Shown here: in pieces, positions 27,658 to 37,093 of the stretch
Layout of the letters: every line of letters begins with the position of its first letter
Numbering within the stretch: the first letter of the stretch is position 1
From: Alphaproteobacteria bacterium
GTDB taxonomy: Bacteria > Pseudomonadota > Alphaproteobacteria > Micavibrionales > Micavibrionaceae
Direction: 5' to 3'
Length of the DNA stretch: 64,000 nucleotides
Assembly (NCBI GenBank): GCA_030750865.1
Contig: JASMHE010000008.1
Location: forward strand, 248,001-312,000
Program-made: the position numbers and the translations under genes
The notes under the pieces: model-generated
Database searches by the model: none
The model's input: only the letters and a program-made list of their open reading frames with translations
What the model was told of the DNA's origin: nothing

Positions 27658-29133
27658 ATGTCCAATGTAAAAGAGGTCTTTGACAGTGCGACGGAAGTCG
27701 GTGAAACCTGCAGTGTTTGCTGGTACGGTCAGGTCTTTGGCTATATTAACGTGACACAAGATGATGTCCGTTGGGCGGGCTATGTATCCGATGATGTCGA
27801 GGAATTATTCAATGAAATATTCCCGATCCGCGAAGACGGCATGCCGCATTTCATCGCCAATATCGGGCCGGAAAGCATCATTTTCAACATTATCGGTGAC
27901 GGAAACCGCCGCGATTACATTGAAGGCGGCCTGCGTTTTCTGTCGAACCTGACGATTTCTCCTGCCGGGCCGCATGATAAACCGGTTGCACTGGACTGCC
28001 TACAAGGCAGTCTGGATGAGTTCACCGCCGAAGACGGATTTTTCACAGGTGATTTGAAATGTAGAATACCGAAATCCTTCGACGAAGAAGAACTTGGCGA
28101 AGAAGTTTCCGAATATTGGACAAACAGGCATTTGCCGCGTTTTTCCGGTGCAGAAATCAAAATGCCGGTAACCCTTGATGAAGATGGCGGCTTGACGCTT
28201 GCCAATTCCACGTCTTTTACACATATTCTGAAATTCCCGAATGACGGCCGCAAAGCCGGATGGGGATTAAATGAATGGATGTGTATGGAGTTATCTGCGG
28301 CCGCAGGATTGCCGACAGCCAGCCATGCACTGGTGAACCTCGGTGAAGGGATACCACCCGCTTATCTTGTTGAACGTTTTGATATCAATGATACGCCGAA
28401 GAGCATCGAATCCGCGCCTTTATCGTTAAAAGATGCCTTTACCAAAGCCAGTCATGCACCGGAAACACCGGAAAGCAGATTACTGTTACAGGACTTTTGT
28501 ACGCTCGCAGGGCTTGATCCGCATCAATTTGGCGGCAAAACCAACGGCAGCATGGAAAAAATTGCCAAGACGGTTGGTGAATATTCAACGAATCCGGACT
28601 CTGACCTCGAAAATCTGTATAAACGCACCATTGTCTCGTGGGCGGTGAATGACAGTGATATGCACCGCAAGAATATCTCGATGATGTTCGAATTCGATCC
28701 GCAAAACGCTGTTAAATCATGTGAAATGACACCAGCCTACGATATTACATCCGAAGTGCATCAGTATGATGATAAACATGATATGTGTATTAGCCTGTCG
28801 GGAAAACGCCGGAACCTGAATCAAAAGGCCTTCGTAAAATTCGGAACAACGATTGGCCTGACGCAAGAGCGCGCCGAAGAAATTTTGAATGATACCGTCA
28901 AAGCGATGAGCCAGCGCGCTGTCGAAATATCAAACAGCTTGTCAGACGATATTCGCAACGATCCGATGTGCGCCTATACCGCGGATCGCATTACCAGCTT
29001 TGTTGTCGGCAAAGCCAAAAGACTGGGAATACAGACCCCCGAATGGGATGATGTAAAGCGCGATAAAAGCCTAAGCGATGATCCGGGCAATAACGGCCGC
29101 GGCATCGGCGCCCGCGGTTACGGCTTGTCTTAA
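27658..29133 (+). CDS. HipA-family serine/threonine kinase without adjacent HipB
   Basis: A 491-residue kinase of the HipA fold. HipA toxins phosphorylate targets such as glutamyl-tRNA synthetase and induce persistence. The core matches: FTHILKFP strand, LVERFD near 245, the catalytic loop N331-x-x-D334-x-H336-x-K338-N339, and the metal motif PAYD (D362). About 160 N-terminal residues correspond only loosely to the HipA N-terminal subdomain. No HTH antitoxin gene lies up- or downstream, unlike classical hipBA. It is divergent from the TAXI gene across 227 bases. The C-terminal 30 residues are Asp/Gly/Arg-rich and probably disordered. Confidence 0.85.
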   Translation: MSNVKEVFDSATEVGETCSVCWYGQVFGYINVTQDDVRWAGYVSDDVEELFNEIFPIREDGMPHFIANIGPESIIFNIIGDGNRRDYIEGGLRFLSNLTISPAGPHDKPVALDCLQGSLDEFTAEDGFFTGDLKCRIPKSFDEEELGEEVSEYWTNRHLPRFSGAEIKMPVTLDEDGGLTLANSTSFTHILKFPNDGRKAGWGLNEWMCMELSAAAGLPTASHALVNLGEGIPPAYLVERFDINDTPKSIESAPLSLKDAFTKASHAPETPESRLLLQDFCTLAGLDPHQFGGKTNGSMEKIAKTVGEYSTNPDSDLENLYKRTIVSWAVNDSDMHRKNISMMFEFDPQNAVKSCEMTPAYDITSEVHQYDDKHDMCISLSGKRRNLNQKAFVKFGTTIGLTQERAEEILNDTVKAMSQRAVEISNSLSDDIRNDPMCAYTADRITSFVVGKAKRLGIQTPEWDDVKRDKSLSDDPGNNGRGIGARGYGLS

Positions 29134-29196
29134 TCGTTCACAATACCATGACTGCTTTGTATGATGAAATTTTGCAAAGAATATTGGAGTGCCGAT

Positions 29197-29691
29197 ATGT
29201 CTAAAGTTCAGTTTAGGCACGTGATTTTTGCATTTTTAGTATCTGTCATATTGCCCGCGCTATGGATATCTTTTGAAGGGAATACAAACGCCTTTGAAGC
29301 ATATCAGTCTGGCAAGAGTTCTGTCGGTGTTTATTTGCATATGCTTGGGCGAAAATTCTTGTTTATATATATGTTCGGTTGTTTTATTGCGCTGCTTTTC
29401 GGCACCCCTGCCTTTTATGCTTTGCGGAAACTTTTGGATTTTAATCTTTTAACAGTTTGTTGTGTTGCCGCCCTGATCGCAATTCTGCCCAATGTTTTGA
29501 TAGAGATTTTGAGTGATCCAGATGGGACCTATACAGTCGGTGATTGCATCATCGCAGAAAATGGCCAGAGAACCCTCTGCGGCTGGCAGCACTTTTGGCT
29601 GAATAATATTCTTGTAGTTGCTTTGTATGGGGCATCCGCCGGGGTCGTTTTCTGGCTTATACTGAGAAAAATTGTAGAAGAGAGAACGTAA
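29197..29691 (+). CDS. Four-helix membrane protein of unknown function
   Basis: A protein of about 164 residues; I choose the ATG at 29197 because a GGAG site stands seven bases before it, although the ORF opens at 29161. Four hydrophobic segments are visible, at about 10-28, 56-76, 82-105 and 130-155 from this start. A periplasmic or cytosolic loop between the third and fourth contains two cysteines. I do not recognise a family. It follows the HipA gene by 63 bases and could be in the same unit. Confidence 0.65.
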   Translation: MSKVQFRHVIFAFLVSVILPALWISFEGNTNAFEAYQSGKSSVGVYLHMLGRKFLFIYMFGCFIALLFGTPAFYALRKLLDFNLLTVCCVAALIAILPNVLIEILSDPDGTYTVGDCIIAENGQRTLCGWQHFWLNNILVVALYGASAGVVFWLILRKIVEERT

Positions 29692-29767
29692 CCAATGGCT
29701 GAACCACGCATGAGAGCAAATGCAGACAACACCAGAATTCTTTGAATATGCGCTAAATAACAAGAAA

Positions 29768-29857
29768 TGGCGGAAGAGGTGGGATTCGAACCCACGAAGG
29801 GCGTGAACCCTTGCCGGTTTTCAAGACCGGTGCATTCAACCACTCTGCCACTCTTCC
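29768..29857 (-). tRNA. tRNA-Ser (anticodon TGA), CCA encoded
   Basis: The minus strand folds as a class II tRNA. The acceptor stem GGAAGAG pairs with CTCTTCC, the anticodon loop is CTTGAAA on a CCGGT/ACCGG stem, a long variable arm is built on AAGGG/CCCTT, and the T arm contains GTTCGAATC. The anticodon TGA reads UCA serine codons. The discriminator G is followed by a genomically encoded CCA (29770-29768). No duplicate of its 3' end marking an integration was seen nearby. Confidence 0.97.
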
Positions 29858-29959
29858 TTTGCCGTATTCAAACAAGTTCTTCCAGACTAATCATGGGTTG
29901 AAACGAAGAACTCTATGTCGAAGTGATTCAGATTTTTATAGATATGTGTGATCAAGATC

Positions 29960-29981
29960 AACCTTAAAATGAAGGTTTTTT
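29960..29981 (+). terminator. Hairpin with T run between tRNA-Ser and mltB
   Basis: AACCTT (29960-29965) pairs with AAGGTT (29972-29977) across a 6-base loop and is followed by TTTT. It points in the plus direction. No clear plus-strand transcript ends here unless the 29197-29691 membrane gene reads through the tRNA region, so the assignment is weak. Confidence 0.3.
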
Positions 29982-30090
29982 CATTTGTTTTTCTGTTTTA
30001 TGGGATAATCCGGAAAATATTCTTCACCTCTGTGCATCCGTCATTTACATTGACGAATGAATACACCCCAAACAAACCTCAAATAAACCA

Positions 30091-31086
30091 ATGATAGTGT
30101 TGATGATGCGATATACTTTATTCTTGTTCCTGTGTGCTGTGGCCATTACGGCCGGACCGAAACCGACAATAGCACAAACGACGGATTTCGGAACATGGCT
30201 GAATGATTTTCGTGCGCGGGCCCGCCAAGAGGGGATATCGCAACCGATTATCGACCAGACATTATATAATATCCAGCCGATTGACCGTGTCATCGAACTG
30301 GACCGCAAACAGCCCGAGGGGAAATGGAGCTTTGTGCAATATCGCGAGAAAATCGTGCATCCGCTGCGTATCCGCCGCGGGCGCGAGATGATGGCAAAAT
30401 ACGCAGACAAGCTGGATGCCGTTCATAAGCGTTTCGGTGTTGCACCGCAATATGTTGTGGCGCTGTGGGGTATTGAAACCAATTACGGCCATAATACGGG
30501 CGGATTTGATATCGTGCCTGCACTGGCTACACTGGCCTGGGAAGGGCGCCGCGCGGATTTCTTCTCGAAAGAATTGATCAATGCCTTGCGTATTCTTGAC
30601 GAGGGGCATATCCAGCCATCGGAATTGCGCGGATCGTGGGCAGGGGCGCTTGGCCAGAATCAGTTCATGCCGTCCAGCTTTCACGCTTATGCCACGGATG
30701 GTGACGGGGACGGCCGCAAAGATATCTGGAAAGATATTGACGATGTGTTTGCCTCAAGTGCGAATTATCTGGCCCGTAGCGGCTGGCGTGACGGAGAACG
30801 CTGGGGCCGTGAAGTGCGGTTGCCGCAGGGATTTTCCGAACAACATGTCGGGCTTGAAGTGAAAAAGCCGCTGCAGAGCTGGAAAAATCTGGGCGTTAAA
30901 ACGACCGCAGGAACGCCCATTCCTGTTGTTGACGGCATGAATGCGTCTATTGTCGCACCGGATGGACTAGGCGGACCGACATATTTGGTCTATAATAATT
31001 ACAGAGTCATCATGAAGTGGAACAGATCCACTTACTTCGCAACATCCGTTGGTCTTATTGCAGACGCAATCGCATCCGCGCAGTAA
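30091..31086 (+). CDS. MltB-type lytic murein transglycosylase
   Basis: Cleaves peptidoglycan glycan strands to 1,6-anhydro-muropeptides. The 331-residue protein (or 326 from ATG 30106) has an N-terminal signal peptide with no lipobox cysteine, so it is probably periplasmic and soluble. The catalytic Glu is E129 in LWGIETNYG, and the GALGQNQFMPSSF and DGDGDGRKDIW blocks are diagnostic of the MltB family. It is followed by rlpA, dacC, tmk and holB, a standard alphaproteobacterial order linking wall enzymes with replication genes. Confidence 0.95.
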   Translation: MIVLMMRYTLFLFLCAVAITAGPKPTIAQTTDFGTWLNDFRARARQEGISQPIIDQTLYNIQPIDRVIELDRKQPEGKWSFVQYREKIVHPLRIRRGREMMAKYADKLDAVHKRFGVAPQYVVALWGIETNYGHNTGGFDIVPALATLAWEGRRADFFSKELINALRILDEGHIQPSELRGSWAGALGQNQFMPSSFHAYATDGDGDGRKDIWKDIDDVFASSANYLARSGWRDGERWGREVRLPQGFSEQHVGLEVKKPLQSWKNLGVKTTAGTPIPVVDGMNASIVAPDGLGGPTYLVYNNYRVIMKWNRSTYFATSVGLIADAIASAQ

Positions 31087-31120
31087 GGTATAAAATACAA
31101 GTTTGGGGTATATACAGATT

Positions 31121-32287
31121 ATGAACACGGTTTTTCAGGCGCTTGCGCGCAAATTCGGTTTTGCTGTTTTGTTAGTCTTTTGTTTTGCGCTGTCCGCCTG
31201 TACGGAAATCCAGCTTGCATCCCATTTATATAAACAGGCATCGCCGCCCAATCAGGGCAGTTTCAAGGTCGGTAATCCGTATAAAATTTCCGGACGCACA
31301 TATTATCCCGAAGAACGCTATGATCTGGTTGAAACGGGCATTGCGTCCTGGTACGGCCCGCAATTCCACGGCAAACTGACGGCCAATGGCGAAACATTCG
31401 ATATGGATGAATTGACGGCGGCACATAAAACATTGCAAATGCCGTCAATTGTACGTGTGACCAATCTGGAAAACGGGCGCTCTTTGATTGTGCGGGTGAA
31501 TGACCGTGGCCCATATAAGAAAAACCGCGTCATTGATATGTCTCGCCGTTCAGCCGAACTGCTGGGATTCAAAAATAAAGGAACAGCCAAAGTCCGTGTC
31601 GAGGTTCTTGATTCCGAAAGCCGTCAGGTGGCGGCCGTGGCAAAATCCGGCCGCAGCACACGGGGAATCGAGCTTGCTTTGAATCAGGGGCGTCAGCCGG
31701 ATGCGTTTAAAACGTTACAGCCTGCAACGCGTACGGCCGTTGCTTCGGCGGACACATCACCTTCAGCAGCAACGCCATCATCTGCGACACCATCAACGGC
31801 GCGCGTGAAATCTGCATCCACTGTGGCCGAGGCGCCGCGTACGCCGGTGACATCATCGCCTGTGAATGCAGCGTATAATACGCCCGTGCAAAGCGAACCG
31901 CTTTCTGCGCCTGCGCAAGCCAAAACGGCCGCAAATACGCAGCCGCAACCGGCAGCTCTGACATCAGAAGGACCGGGCGGGGTCAAGAATGTCATCCCTG
32001 GTCACACAAAGAACGGCAATTTCTATCCTGATCAGGTTGTCATGGAAGTACCCGTCGAACCGACAAGCATTTTTGTGCAGGCCGGGTCATTTTCCAATGA
32101 AACAAATGCGGCGCGGCTGGCGCGGTCTTTGTCTCAATATGCAAAGGCGGATGTCTATCCGGCGCTTGTAAACGGACAACAATATTACCGCGTACGGCTG
32201 GGGCCGATCGCCGATGTCGAAGGGGCCGACGCCCTGGTTGCAACCCTTGACCGGATCGGTAATAACGCGATTATTGTTGTTGACTGA
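31121..32287 (+). CDS. rlpA: RlpA-family septal lytic transglycosylase lipoprotein with SPOR domain
   Basis: A lipoprotein of 388 residues from the ATG at 31121; an in-frame TTG at 31103 is less likely. The lipobox LSAC places the lipidated cysteine at C27. The double-psi beta-barrel domain spans about 68-160 with ASWYGPQFHGKLTANGE and the catalytic NDRGPY. A low-complexity Ala/Ser/Pro/Thr linker follows (about 190-300). The C-terminal SPOR domain (about 310-388) binds denuded glycan at the septum. It acts on peptidoglycan lacking stem peptides, which couples it to amidase activity during division. Confidence 0.94.
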   Translation: MNTVFQALARKFGFAVLLVFCFALSACTEIQLASHLYKQASPPNQGSFKVGNPYKISGRTYYPEERYDLVETGIASWYGPQFHGKLTANGETFDMDELTAAHKTLQMPSIVRVTNLENGRSLIVRVNDRGPYKKNRVIDMSRRSAELLGFKNKGTAKVRVEVLDSESRQVAAVAKSGRSTRGIELALNQGRQPDAFKTLQPATRTAVASADTSPSAATPSSATPSTARVKSASTVAEAPRTPVTSSPVNAAYNTPVQSEPLSAPAQAKTAANTQPQPAALTSEGPGGVKNVIPGHTKNGNFYPDQVVMEVPVEPTSIFVQAGSFSNETNAARLARSLSQYAKADVYPALVNGQQYYRVRLGPIADVEGADALVATLDRIGNNAIIVVD

Positions 32288-32391
32288 TAAAATAAATTCC
32301 AATTCAGGCTTGCGTGTTTTTCCTGTCGGCTTACACTAGGGGTAATCTGAATCCCATTTCAATTTTGTAAGAGTGTTACAGGACAAGTTTT

Positions 32392-33534
32392 ATGTTTTCT
32401 TATTTCGCGAGATCTTTGTCGTTTTTTGCGGTGTTAGCCGTTGTTCTTATTGCTGGTCTGACGTCGGTTCAGGCGTCGCCCTATAATCATTCGGCGGCCA
32501 AGCAGGCCATATTGATTGATTTTGAAACGGGGATGATCCTGTTTGAAAAAAACGCGGATGAGAAAATGCCGACATCATCGATGAGTAAGGTCATGACGAT
32601 GTATGCTGTGTTTGAAGCGCTACGCGATGGCCGTATTACACTGGATGCAACATTGCCGGTGAGCGAGAAAGCCTGGCGCAAGGGCGGATCGAAGATGTTC
32701 GTCGAGGTTGGTAAACGTGTTGCTGTCGAAGATTTAATCCGTGGCGTTATTATTCAGTCAGGCAATGATGCAACGATCGTACTGGCCGAGGGATTATCAG
32801 GAACAGAAGACAGTTTTGCAGATTTGCTGAATACCACGGCACAGCGTTTGGGCATGGATGACAGTCATTTCATGAATGCAAGCGGCTGGCCTGATCCGAA
32901 CCATTACTCAACAGCACGCGATCTGGCAAAGCTTGCCAAAGCACTCATTGTGAATTTTCCCGAATATTATCACTATTATTCCGAAAAAGAATTTACCTAT
33001 AACAACATTAAACAGCGCAACAGAAACCCGCTGATTTATCGTGATATGGGCGCGGATGGTATCAAGACAGGCCACACGGAAGTTGGTGGTTACGGTTTGA
33101 TGGCATCCGGTGAACGTGACGGACGCCGCGTGTTGCTTGTCGTGAATGGCCTTGAAGACGAAAAGGCACGGGCGCAGGAAGGGGCGCGCCTTCTGGAATG
33201 GGGCTTAAAAGGGTTTGAAAACCTGACACTCTTTCAATCCGGCGAAACGGTCGAAGTCGCCGATGTTGCAATGGGCAAGCAGGAAACCGTGCCAATGGTG
33301 CTGGAAGATGATTTGCTGGTGACATTGCCGGTCACGCTGAAAAATGATCTGGACGTGTCCGTTTCGTATAAAACGCCGCTGGTAGCGCCGGTTCAGGCTG
33401 GTGATGAAGTCGGAACGTTAACCGTCAAAATCCCGCGTGGTGAAACATTGGAAATTCCGCTGGTTGCGGGCGACGATGTGCCGGAAATCGGTTTGTTCAA
33501 GAAGATTTTTGTAAAACTCAAATATCTGATTTGA
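32392..33534 (+). CDS. D-alanyl-D-alanine carboxypeptidase (PBP5/6 type)
   Basis: Removes the terminal D-Ala of peptidoglycan pentapeptides, limiting cross-linking. The 380-residue protein has a signal peptide to about residue 28, then the three penicillin-binding motifs: S63-x-x-K66 (SMSK), S123-G-N125 and K225-T-G227. A C-terminal beta domain and an amphipathic tail (residues 365-380) that would anchor it to the inner membrane follow. It is commonly named dacC or dacA; the exact paralog cannot be told from sequence alone. Confidence 0.95.
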   Translation: MFSYFARSLSFFAVLAVVLIAGLTSVQASPYNHSAAKQAILIDFETGMILFEKNADEKMPTSSMSKVMTMYAVFEALRDGRITLDATLPVSEKAWRKGGSKMFVEVGKRVAVEDLIRGVIIQSGNDATIVLAEGLSGTEDSFADLLNTTAQRLGMDDSHFMNASGWPDPNHYSTARDLAKLAKALIVNFPEYYHYYSEKEFTYNNIKQRNRNPLIYRDMGADGIKTGHTEVGGYGLMASGERDGRRVLLVVNGLEDEKARAQEGARLLEWGLKGFENLTLFQSGETVEVADVAMGKQETVPMVLEDDLLVTLPVTLKNDLDVSVSYKTPLVAPVQAGDEVGTLTVKIPRGETLEIPLVAGDDVPEIGLFKKIFVKLKYLI

Positions 33535-33587
33535 TCCTGTTTCGGGTCTGATCTGATTTTGGACGATAGATAAAAGAAGCAATATAT

Positions 33588-34241
33588 ATGAAAAAAGAAA
33601 AAGGGTTCTTTATCACGCTGGAAGGCGGAGAAGGAACGGGGAAATCAACACAGGTAGCCGCCCTTGCAGCGTTTCTGGAAGACAAAGGGCTTGATGTCGT
33701 TGTGACCCGAGAACCCGGTGGTACGCCCGAAGGGGAGGCAATCCGCAATCTGTTTACACAACGCACCGATGATATGGAATGGAGCCCGATGGCGGAATGT
33801 CTGTTGATGTTCGCCGCGCGGAGCATGCATATTGAAAAAACGATCAAGCCTGCCATGAATGCAGGAAAAGTTGTGATTTGCGATCGGTTCACAGACTCAA
33901 CACGGGCCTATCAAGGATACGGACATGGTCTGGATTTATCGGATATCGAGATCATTCGGGATATTTCCATTCAAAGCTTTGCGCCCGACCTGACCTTTAT
34001 TCTGGATATGCCGGTCGAAATTGGTCTGGCGAGAGCCAAAGGCCGCCTTGCCGATGATGGCACAGGGGAAGACCGCTTTGAAAATATGGCGCTTGATTTC
34101 CACAACCGGATGCGTGACGGCTTTCTGGATATCGCATCGAAACACAGAGAGCGCTGTGTTGTCGTCAATGCCGGACGGGATATTGATGAAATATCAAAAG
34201 AATTACGCGATGTTGCGGCAGAAAGGCTGGGGATCGCATGA
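33588..34241 (+). CDS. tmk: Thymidylate kinase
   Basis: Phosphorylates dTMP to dTDP. The 217-residue enzyme has the P-loop EGGEGTGKST at residues 12-21, the DRFTDST motif and a LID region GRLADDGTGEDRFE. The stop codon overlaps the start of holB in an ATGA, so the two are translationally coupled, as in many proteobacteria. Confidence 0.97.
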   Translation: MKKEKGFFITLEGGEGTGKSTQVAALAAFLEDKGLDVVVTREPGGTPEGEAIRNLFTQRTDDMEWSPMAECLLMFAARSMHIEKTIKPAMNAGKVVICDRFTDSTRAYQGYGHGLDLSDIEIIRDISIQSFAPDLTFILDMPVEIGLARAKGRLADDGTGEDRFENMALDFHNRMRDGFLDIASKHRERCVVVNAGRDIDEISKELRDVAAERLGIA

Positions 34242-35452
34242 CGAATTTGTTTGGCGAGGCCGAAGCAGAACCGGCGGCAGATGGGCATGATGATGATTTT
34301 TCTGTGGGTGATTATGCCGATGTGATCGATGCGCAAGATAATAGCGGGCTTCAATTGCCACGCCATTCAACATATTGCGCCGGACATGAAGCGATTGAAC
34401 AGCGCCTTATACAACTGATCAAAGATGACAAATTGCCGCATGCGCTGATTTTTTCGGGTATTGAAGGGATCGGTAAAAGCACGCTGGCATATCGTCTTGC
34501 GCGTTATTTGCTGGCACACGGCAGAGTCGGCAATACGGCGGATGACGGCAACGGATTGTTCGATGAAAATTTGCCGGAAGCCGCAGGCGAGGCGCCAGAT
34601 ACACTACATGATACGTTACATGTTGCCCCCGAAGAACGCGTTTTTCAACAGGTCGCTTCGGGCGGGCATCCCGATCTGCTGACCATAGAACGTCCTTTCG
34701 ATGCAAAAAAAGGCCGCTTCAAAGGGCATATTGATGTGGAAGAGGCACGGCGCGTGACTCCCTTTATGCGCATGACCGCATCACAGGGCGGCTGGCGTGT
34801 TGTGATTGTTGATGATGCGGATAAGATGAACCGCAACGCACAAAACGCGATTTTGAAAATCTTGGAAGAACCGCCCGAAAATGCCATTTTGGTGTTGGTT
34901 TGCCACCGTCTGGGAGCAATGATCCCGACAATCCGTTCGCGGTGCCGTGTGGTGCAGTTTCAGCCGCTCGCGTTTGATTTATACCGTACCGTTCTGCGCA
35001 AAGACCATCCGGATATGACATCGGATGATATTGATGTGCTGCATTCCATGACCGGCGGCAGTATCGGACAAGCATTGCGCATTGCCGAGGAAGAAGGGCT
35101 TGAAGCTGTCGGCAATATTACCGATATTTTCCAGAGCTGGCCGCAATGGGACTGGGTTAAGATCCATGCTTTTTCCGATAATATGGGCCGCGCCGGCAGC
35201 GCCGAAGCTTATGAAATGTTCCAGCGTCTTATGATCTGGACCGTTGATACGCTTACCCGTCATAAAGCCTATAATGCGCCATTGCCGATGCAGCTTAAAA
35301 CCGAAGCGGTTGGCCGCATGATTGCACATTATAGCTTGAATGATTGGATTGAAATCGCTAGGAGTATGGTTGAGCATTTCGAGACTTTCGATAAAGCAAA
35401 TCTTGATAAAAGACAGGCTGTTTTCGGGAGTTTCTCATTATTAAAGGAGTAA
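34238..35452 (+). CDS. holB: DNA polymerase III subunit delta'
   Basis: Clamp-loader subunit of the replicative polymerase. The 404-residue protein has an AAA+ fold with the P-loop GIEGIGKST near residue 74, a DDADKMNRNAQNAILKILEEPP block and a sensor-like IRSRCRVVQF strand. An acidic N-terminal extension of about 40 residues precedes the domain. It overlaps tmk by four bases and is three bases from metG, whose ribosome-binding site (AAAGGAG) sits across the holB stop codon. Confidence 0.94.
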   Translation: MTNLFGEAEAEPAADGHDDDFSVGDYADVIDAQDNSGLQLPRHSTYCAGHEAIEQRLIQLIKDDKLPHALIFSGIEGIGKSTLAYRLARYLLAHGRVGNTADDGNGLFDENLPEAAGEAPDTLHDTLHVAPEERVFQQVASGGHPDLLTIERPFDAKKGRFKGHIDVEEARRVTPFMRMTASQGGWRVVIVDDADKMNRNAQNAILKILEEPPENAILVLVCHRLGAMIPTIRSRCRVVQFQPLAFDLYRTVLRKDHPDMTSDDIDVLHSMTGGSIGQALRIAEEEGLEAVGNITDIFQSWPQWDWVKIHAFSDNMGRAGSAEAYEMFQRLMIWTVDTLTRHKAYNAPLPMQLKTEAVGRMIAHYSLNDWIEIARSMVEHFETFDKANLDKRQAVFGSFSLLKE

Positions 35453-35455
35453 TAC

Positions 35456-37027
35456 ATGTCTGACACGACTGCGCAAAAAGATCCGTTTTACATCACAACG
35501 GCGATTTCATATGTGAACGGTTCGCCGCATCTGGGGCATGCCTACGAAGTGATTTTGACGGATGTCATGGCGCGCTATAAGCGGCTGGACGGGCATGAAA
35601 CCTATTTCCTGACAGGAACAGACGAGCATGGCGAGAAAGTGGCCACAACAGCCGAAAAGAACGGTATGCAGCCAAAAGATTTCTGTGACAAGACGGCGCA
35701 GGAATTCGTCGATATGGCAGATACGTTGAACATTTCCAATGATGACTTTATCCGTACAACGGAAACACGGCATCATACAGCCAGTCAGGCTATTTGGAAA
35801 AAGATCGAAGAAAACGGCGATATTTATCTCGGCGCATACGAAGGATGGTATTCCGTGCGTGACGAGGCGTATTTCGGTGAAGACGAGCTGACCACAGATG
35901 AAAACACAGGACAAAAATTTGCGCCGGGCGGTGCGGAAGTCGTTTGGCGCGAAGAGCCGAGCTATTTCTTCAAACTCTCTGCCTATACAGACAAGCTGCT
36001 GGCGCTTTACGAAGAACATCCTGAATTTATTCAGCCGGAATCACGCCGGAATGAAATCATCTCTTTTGTGAAGCAGGGGCTGCGCGATTTATCCATTTCC
36101 CGCACCAGCTTTGATTGGGGCATTCCTGTGCCCGGCAATGACGAGCATGTCATGTATGTCTGGCTTGATGCGCTGACAAATTACATCACAGCCATCGGAT
36201 ATCCGGATGAAGACAGCGACATGTTTAATACGTTCTGGCCCGCAGATTACCATGTGATCGGGAAAGATATTATCCGTTTTCATGCCATTTACTGGCCGGC
36301 TTTCCTGATGGCGGCTAATCTGGCACTGCCGAAAACGATTTTCGCGCATGGTTTTATCAATGTCGAAGGGCAAAAAATGTCCAAATCCGTCGGCAATGTA
36401 CTGTCACCTGCGGCGTTGATGGAATTGTTCGGCCTTGATGGCGTGCGTTATATTTTGATGCGTGAAGTGCCGCACGGACAGGACGGTAATTTCTCGCAAG
36501 AACATGCCGTCCAACGTGTAAACAGCGATCTGGCAAACGGGATCGGCAACCTCGCCCAGCGGACATTGTCTATGATTTACAAAAATTGTGATGAGACCAT
36601 TCCCGCACCGGGTACATTGACGTCTGATGATGAAGCACTTTTGCGTAAGGCACGCGAGGAAATGTTGCCGCATTTGCGCAAAGCGTTTGATAATTTCCAG
36701 TTCAATCGCGGCCTTGAGGTTATTCAGTCTGTCGTGAGTGAAGCTGATGCCTATATTGACGCGCAAGCGCCGTGGAAGCTGAAAAAAGAAGACCCCGAGC
36801 GTATGAAAACGGTGCTGTCGGTTCTTGCGGAAGTGATCCGCTGTGTTGCTATTGCATATCAACCGGTTATTCCGGATTCAGCGGCGAAGGTTCTGGATCA
36901 ACTCAAAATTCCGGCCGATCAACGTGACTATGCGCACATCCATGATGATTATGCGCTAGGAAGTGTCGCCATTGATAAACCCGAAGGCGTTTTCCCGCGT
37001 ATTGTGCTGGAAGAAGAAGCCGCCTGA
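35456..37027 (+). CDS. metG: Methionyl-tRNA synthetase
   Basis: Charges tRNA-Met. The 523-residue enzyme has the class I HIGH-type motif HLGH at 25-28 and KMSKS at 307-311. It lacks the four-cysteine zinc knuckle and the C-terminal EMAP-like tRNA-binding domain, which places it in the shorter subgroup common in Alphaproteobacteria. The anticodon-binding helical domain follows from about residue 360. It stands in the tmk-holB-metG-tatD block. Confidence 0.97.
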   Translation: MSDTTAQKDPFYITTAISYVNGSPHLGHAYEVILTDVMARYKRLDGHETYFLTGTDEHGEKVATTAEKNGMQPKDFCDKTAQEFVDMADTLNISNDDFIRTTETRHHTASQAIWKKIEENGDIYLGAYEGWYSVRDEAYFGEDELTTDENTGQKFAPGGAEVVWREEPSYFFKLSAYTDKLLALYEEHPEFIQPESRRNEIISFVKQGLRDLSISRTSFDWGIPVPGNDEHVMYVWLDALTNYITAIGYPDEDSDMFNTFWPADYHVIGKDIIRFHAIYWPAFLMAANLALPKTIFAHGFINVEGQKMSKSVGNVLSPAALMELFGLDGVRYILMREVPHGQDGNFSQEHAVQRVNSDLANGIGNLAQRTLSMIYKNCDETIPAPGTLTSDDEALLRKAREEMLPHLRKAFDNFQFNRGLEVIQSVVSEADAYIDAQAPWKLKKEDPERMKTVLSVLAEVIRCVAIAYQPVIPDSAAKVLDQLKIPADQRDYAHIHDDYALGSVAIDKPEGVFPRIVLEEEAA

Positions 37028-37093
37028 GAGCGCCGTTACTAGAGAACAGTTACTACAGCAAACCTATACAAATAAACAGGGGAGGGCTATAAC

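Noticed and set aside
29768-29857. tRNA-Ser as a possible integration site for the hipA segment
   Set aside because: No integrase and no duplicated tRNA 3' end found nearby.
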